Assembly (NCBI GenBank): GCA_904392525.1
Contig: CAJFMW010000037.1
Location: forward strand, 1-45,959
Direction: 5' to 3'
Length of the DNA stretch: 45,959 bases
From: an uncultured Eisenbergiella sp.
Lineage (GTDB): Bacteria > Bacillota > Clostridia > Lachnospirales > Lachnospiraceae
Shown one piece after another: positions 42,057 through 45,959 of the stretch (position 1 is the first letter of the stretch; every line of letters starts with the position of its first letter). A program made the position numbers and the translations under genes. The notes under the pieces were generated by a model. That model saw only the letters and a list, made by a program, of their open reading frames with translations. It was not told where the DNA came from and searched no databases.

Positions 42057-43844
42057 TCATTCAAATTGTGCCAGATACATCTGTCTGTACAGCCCTTCCT
42101 GATTCAGAAGCGTCTCATGGGTTCCCTGCTGGATGACGTCCCCGTCGTTCACCACCAGGATATGGTCCGCATTCCGGATTGTGGAAAGTCTGTGCGCGAT
42201 GACGAAGCAGGTTTTCCCCTCCATCAGCTTCCTCATCGCCTCCTGGATCTTCATTTCGGTCCTTGTGTCCACATCCGAAGTCGCTTCGTCCAGAATCAGC
42301 ATTCTGGCCGGAAGCAGCATGGCTCTCGCAATGGTGAGAAGCTGCTTCTGCCCCTTGGAAATATTGGTTCCCTCATCCGAAAGAACCGTCCGGTATCCGT
42401 CCGGCAGCCTTCTGATGAAGCCGTCGATTCCTGCTGCCTTTGCCGCTGCACGAACCTGCTCCTCCTGCTTTTGGGTATCTCCCTCCAGACTGCCGTATGC
42501 CAGATTTTCATAAATCGTTCCTGTAAATAGCCAGGTATCCTGCAGCACCATCGCATAGGAGCGGCGCAGACCATCCCGCTTTATCATCCGGATTTCTTCC
42601 CCGTCCACAGTGATAAAACCGCCGTCCACGTCATAGAAACGCATGAGCAGATTGATCAGCGTCGTCTTACCGGCCCCGGTAGGTCCTACAATCGCTATCA
42701 TTTTACCGGGTTTTACATGGAAACTCAAGTCATGGATCACAGTTTTAGCAGGATTGTAACCGAACCTGACGTGATTCAGCTCCACCTCCCCCTTTGCCTC
42801 CACAAGCTCCCCTGCGTCCGGCGCATCCGCTGCCTCCTCCAGCTCATCCAGAAGCCGGAATACCCGTTCCGCCGCAGCCATGGAGGACTGCAGGTCGCTG
42901 ATAATGTTTGCCGCCTCATTGATCGGCCCTGAAAATTTTCTGGAATACAGCACAAAGGATGAAATGTTTCCCATGCTCATCTTTCCGAACAGATACAAAA
43001 TGGCTCCGAACACACTGATCATGGACAGAGAGAGGTTATTGATGAAATTCACCATCGGCCCCACAATACTGCCATAATATTCCGCTCTGTAATATGCCTT
43101 CATGGCCTTCTCATTTTTTTCCTCAAAACGGCGGATTGTATTTTCTTCCTGACAATAGGCTTTCAGTGTTCTCTGGCCCGAAACCATTTCCTCCGCAAAT
43201 CCGTTCAGCTCTCCCAGCGTGGCGGATCTGGCACGAAACAGCGGCCTGGTTTTTCCTGTCAGGTATCTGGTAATGCACATGGAAAGAGGCATCGTAAACG
43301 CGAAAATCAGCACAAGGGACGGAGAGATCACGAGCATCATGAAGAAGGCCCCGCTCACTGTGATCACAGTCGTCAGAAGCTGCACCACATCATCGGACAG
43401 CGACATGTTCACCGTATCGATATCATAGGAAATCCTGCTGATGATATCCCCGCCCTGATGCACGTCAAAATATCCCACCGGAAGCGAAAGCAGTTTTTCA
43501 AAGACATCCTTCCTCATCTGGTAGACCACCTTCCGGCTGATGGTGATCATCAGCACCTGCAGAAGATAGGAGAATATGGAGGATACCACATAAAATCCTG
43601 CCATCCAGACCGCATAATAAAAAACCTTTTCAAAAATAACCTTTCCCGGCCCCGGCTCGATGGCATCCACCGCATACCCTGACAACAGGGGCCCGATCAG
43701 GGAAAACAGGTTGCTCCCCACCGTCAGCGCCACCGCTCCGACAAGATACCATTTATAACGCATCAGATACCCGCCGAGCCGCAGAAGCGTTCCTTTTTTC
43801 CCGGCTGTCTTATGTTCTCCGATTTTCTGTCCTTCTGTTTTCAT
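42057..43844 (-). CDS. Heterodimeric ABC exporter subunit with canonical ATPase residues
   Basis: A 595-residue half-transporter. Six membrane segments (about 25-320) precede the nucleotide-binding domain: Walker A GPTGAGKTT, signature degenerate as NISKGQKQ, Walker B MLILDEATSDVD with the catalytic Glu, and H-loop VIAHRLSTI. Paired with the upstream subunit it resembles BmrC/BmrD or TM287/TM288 type multidrug exporters, with one active and one degenerate ATP site. The ATG at 43842-43844 has GGAGG five bases upstream and starts 32 bases after its partner. The substrate is unknown. Confidence 0.92.
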   Translation of the reverse strand: MKTEGQKIGEHKTAGKKGTLLRLGGYLMRYKWYLVGAVALTVGSNLFSLIGPLLSGYAVDAIEPGPGKVIFEKVFYYAVWMAGFYVVSSIFSYLLQVLMITISRKVVYQMRKDVFEKLLSLPVGYFDVHQGGDIISRISYDIDTVNMSLSDDVVQLLTTVITVSGAFFMMLVISPSLVLIFAFTMPLSMCITRYLTGKTRPLFRARSATLGELNGFAEEMVSGQRTLKAYCQEENTIRRFEEKNEKAMKAYYRAEYYGSIVGPMVNFINNLSLSMISVFGAILYLFGKMSMGNISSFVLYSRKFSGPINEAANIISDLQSSMAAAERVFRLLDELEEAADAPDAGELVEAKGEVELNHVRFGYNPAKTVIHDLSFHVKPGKMIAIVGPTGAGKTTLINLLMRFYDVDGGFITVDGEEIRMIKRDGLRRSYAMVLQDTWLFTGTIYENLAYGSLEGDTQKQEEQVRAAAKAAGIDGFIRRLPDGYRTVLSDEGTNISKGQKQLLTIARAMLLPARMLILDEATSDVDTRTEMKIQEAMRKLMEGKTCFVIAHRLSTIRNADHILVVNDGDVIQQGTHETLLNQEGLYRQMYLAQFE

Positions 43845-43876
43845 CCTTACCTCCAAACGGAAGCGCCTTTCTCTCT

Positions 43877-45625
43877 TCAGCCTCCGATATCCCCCGTCTG
43901 CGACCGGCTGATCTCCCTGTATACGGCACAGCCCATTAACAACTCCTCATGGGTTCCATACCCGATCATTTCCCCGTCCTCCAGCACGAGTATATGATCC
44001 GCGTGCATGACGGAACTGATACGCTGTGCGATCAGAATAGTCGTCGTACCGCTGAAATTCTCCTTCAGCTGCCTGCGCAGCATGGCATCCGTCCGATAGT
44101 CCAGCGCGCTGGAGGAATCATCCAGAATCAGAATCTCCGGCCGCGCGGCCAACGCCCTCGCGATCAGCACTCTCTGTTTCTGGCCCCCGCTCAGGTTTGC
44201 CCCCCGGATATCCAGCATACCCCCTTCGCTGCGCTCCTTCTCCTGCGTAAACTCCTCTGCCTGGGCGTAGCTCAATGCCTGAACGATTTCTTCCCGACCA
44301 AGCTGCCTTCCCATCCGCACATTTTCATAAATCGTATCCTCAAAAATGGTATCGTTCTGAAACACCACGCCGAACCTGCTGCGAAGCTCCTCCTTTTCAA
44401 AACTCCTCACGTCCCGTCCGCCGATCAGCACGCGCCCTTCATCCACATCCATAAGACGCATCAGAAGCGACGCCAGGGTCGTTTTTCCGGAGCCTGTTGA
44501 TCCGATAATTCCAAGCATCTCTCCTTTTCTGACGGTAAAGGAAATATCCTTCAGGTTCGGCTCCTTTTTATTATAGGAAAAGGTAACATGGTCAAACACG
44601 ATCTCCTTTTCTGCATCCGCCTCTACCGTTTCCGTCTTCTCCGCCTCCTGCCCCGTCTTATCCCCCAGAAGTGCCAGATCATCCTCGCAGGAGAGCACCT
44701 GGTCGATTCTGGCCGCAGATGCCACCGCCTTATTAATGATAACGAACATCCTGGAAATGGACATCATGGCGTTCAGAATGATCGTGAAATAGGTCATGAA
44801 TGCCAGTATTTTTCCCACCTCTGAGGTTCCCGCATTCACCCGGAAAGCCCCGACGATGATGACGCCCACCAGCCCCAGATTCAGGAGCATATTCATCGAC
44901 GGATTCAGAACTGCCATCGTCTTTTCTGCATTCCTTTCACAGGTCACCACCATTTTGTTGATCCGGTCAAACTTTTCCTTTTCGTAATCCATCTTGGACA
45001 GGGCTTTAATCACCCGGATTCCTGCGATATCCTCCCTCACCAGGCAGACAAAGCTGTCCACGCTGCTCTGAAGCTTCCGGTAAAGAGGCATTCCCTTTCT
45101 GGATACTACCACCATGACAACCGCAAGCACCGGCATCACAAGCAGCAGTACGGAAGAAAGCACCGGATCCAGGGACATGGTAAACAGTACGCCGCCCACA
45201 AGAAGAATGGGCGCCCTCACGCCAAGCCTCTGCACTCTTCCGATCATCTGATTCACATTATAGGTATCCGTCGTGAGCCTGGAAATCAAAGACGGCTTGG
45301 TAAAGGCGTCCGTCTGCCTTGCCGAAAGATACATGGTCTTCGCGAACAGATCGTGCCGGATGATCTGCGTCGCATCGCTCGCCACCCTGGAGGCCATCCT
45401 GTTTGCAATGATATTGAAGGAAACCGCGAGTATGGAGCAGACCAGCATTACGCCTCCCCAGGCAAAAATCAGCCGCAGGCTTCCCACCGGAATCACAGAA
45501 TCGATTACATAGGCCAGTATCCATGGAATGAACAGATCCATGATTGCTCCCAGAAATTTTATCAGAAATCCAACTGCCATTCGTCCATAATAGGGACGAA
45601 GATAAAAGGTGATAATTCTTTTCAT
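43877..45625 (-). CDS. Heterodimeric ABC exporter subunit with degenerate ATPase site
   Basis: A 582-residue half-transporter with six membrane segments (about 13-310) and a nucleotide-binding domain: Walker A GSTGSGKTT, intact signature NLSGGQKQ, but Walker B is ILILDDSSSALD (Asp in place of the catalytic Glu) and the H-loop is LIAQRISSV (Gln in place of His). These changes complement those of the partner and mark the non-hydrolytic site of a heterodimer. AAGGA precedes the ATG. It is the first gene of the pair. Confidence 0.92.
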   Translation of the reverse strand: MKRIITFYLRPYYGRMAVGFLIKFLGAIMDLFIPWILAYVIDSVIPVGSLRLIFAWGGVMLVCSILAVSFNIIANRMASRVASDATQIIRHDLFAKTMYLSARQTDAFTKPSLISRLTTDTYNVNQMIGRVQRLGVRAPILLVGGVLFTMSLDPVLSSVLLLVMPVLAVVMVVVSRKGMPLYRKLQSSVDSFVCLVREDIAGIRVIKALSKMDYEKEKFDRINKMVVTCERNAEKTMAVLNPSMNMLLNLGLVGVIIVGAFRVNAGTSEVGKILAFMTYFTIILNAMMSISRMFVIINKAVASAARIDQVLSCEDDLALLGDKTGQEAEKTETVEADAEKEIVFDHVTFSYNKKEPNLKDISFTVRKGEMLGIIGSTGSGKTTLASLLMRLMDVDEGRVLIGGRDVRSFEKEELRSRFGVVFQNDTIFEDTIYENVRMGRQLGREEIVQALSYAQAEEFTQEKERSEGGMLDIRGANLSGGQKQRVLIARALAARPEILILDDSSSALDYRTDAMLRRQLKENFSGTTTILIAQRISSVMHADHILVLEDGEMIGYGTHEELLMGCAVYREISRSQTGDIGG

Positions 45626-45656
45626 GGCAATCCTTTCATCATCAATAGTTTCACAT

Positions 45657-45688
45657 ACAATAATTGTTTGTAATCAGATTATATAACA
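45657..45688 (-). promoter_or_regulatory. Possible promoter and operator of the ABC exporter
   Basis: A TATAAT (45678-45683) and overlapping extended -10 TGT-TATATA lie about 55 bases before the exporter start, without a clear -35. Just downstream is the palindrome ACAAT-A-ATTGT (45657-45667), which could be a MarR-type operator; exporters of this class are often under MarR-type control. No regulator gene is adjacent. Confidence 0.4.
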
Positions 45689-45706
45689 TTTCCGCTGTTT
45701 TGGGCA

Positions 45707-45751
45707 TAAAAAAATCACATCGGGCTTTCTTTTTCTATAAGCCTGATGTGA
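45707..45751 (-). terminator. Intrinsic terminator after tRNA-Lys
   Basis: CACATC-A-GGCTT pairs with AAGCC-C-GATGTG and is followed by a run of seven T on the minus strand, 11 bases after the tRNA-Lys 3' end. Confidence 0.85.
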
Positions 45752-45761
45752 CCGTTTTCAG

Positions 45762-45834
45762 TGAAGCATGGGGGATTCGAACCCCCGACAACCTGATTAA
45801 AAGTCAGGTGCTCTACCGGCTGAGCTAATGCTCC
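45762..45834 (-). tRNA. tRNA-Lys (anticodon TTT)
   Basis: A 73-base cloverleaf. Acceptor GGAGCAT pairs with ATGCTTC (one G-T), the D-arm is AGCTCAGCCGGTAGAGC, the anticodon stem CCTGA/TCAGG has loop CTTTTAA (anticodon TTT), and the T-arm GGGGG-TTCGAAT-CCCCC is perfect. CCA is not encoded. Confidence 0.96.
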
Positions 45835-45876
45835 ATATAATGTTCTTACTCCTGTAAACCTACAGGCACAAAAAAA

Positions 45877-45949
<73 letters not shown>

Positions 45950-45959
45950 ATTTAAGTAG

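Overview
The window is a stretch of chromosome from a Gram-positive anaerobe of the class Clostridia, most likely a Lachnospiraceae-type gut bacterium. This rests on fairly GC-rich coding DNA with AT-rich promoters, strong AGGAGG ribosome binding sites, a type II fatty acid cluster that uses FabK, a sporulation-linked RicT/YaaT protein beside holB, carbohydrate ABC importers without a dedicated ATPase, and lipoprotein binding proteins. The family assignment is inference. No mobile element, CRISPR array or rRNA is visible. Every gene except one LacI-type regulator lies on the minus strand, so the window is best read from right to left.

Layout from the right end: tRNA-Phe and tRNA-Lys; a two-gene heterodimeric ABC exporter; an L,D-transpeptidase, HD-domain protein, Orn/Lys/Arg decarboxylase-like enzyme, pyruvate kinase, glycerol kinase, guanylate kinase-like protein, holB, ricT and trmN6; a lipoprotein of the DUF4015 glycoside hydrolase family, broken by a 14-bp tandem duplication; rsmI with a C-terminal deletion and frameshift; then the fatty acid cluster acpP-fabK / fabD-fabG-fabF-fabZ-(fabK-like)-fabH. 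Next come an amino-acid ABC transporter whose binding protein looks circularly permuted, a sugar O-acetyltransferase, two tiny ORFs, nadC, a small conserved protein and an SDR-family reductase.

Further left is a glycerol-phosphate type importer operon (ugpC-A-E-B, a glycerophosphodiesterase and an esterase). The left end is a maltodextrin operon, malE-malF-malG-pulA-debranching enzyme-glgP, divergent from a LacI-type regulator. It imports maltodextrins, cuts the alpha-1,6 branches and phosphorolyses the chains. malF carries an in-frame amber codon inside its EAA loop, so the importer as written is broken. No MalK is encoded here. The UgpC/MsmK-type ATPase of the next operon is the obvious candidate partner.

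The most unusual content is between and inside genes. (1) The amino-acid binding protein has its two half-domains in reversed order. (2) Two intergenic elements, at about 18.84-18.98 kb and 26.95-27.11 kb, share a three-hairpin architecture with compensatory changes and an 8-base loop-to-tail complementarity beside the Shine-Dalgarno of the next gene. (3) Two identical-geometry FabT-like palindromes (TTTGA-N3-TCAAA) overlap -10 boxes before acpP and before fabD. (4) Small GC-rich hairpins sit directly upstream of Shine-Dalgarno sequences through the fab cluster. (5) Three otherwise intact genes carry single disabling lesions. All statements come from reading the sequence; no database search or folding program was run.
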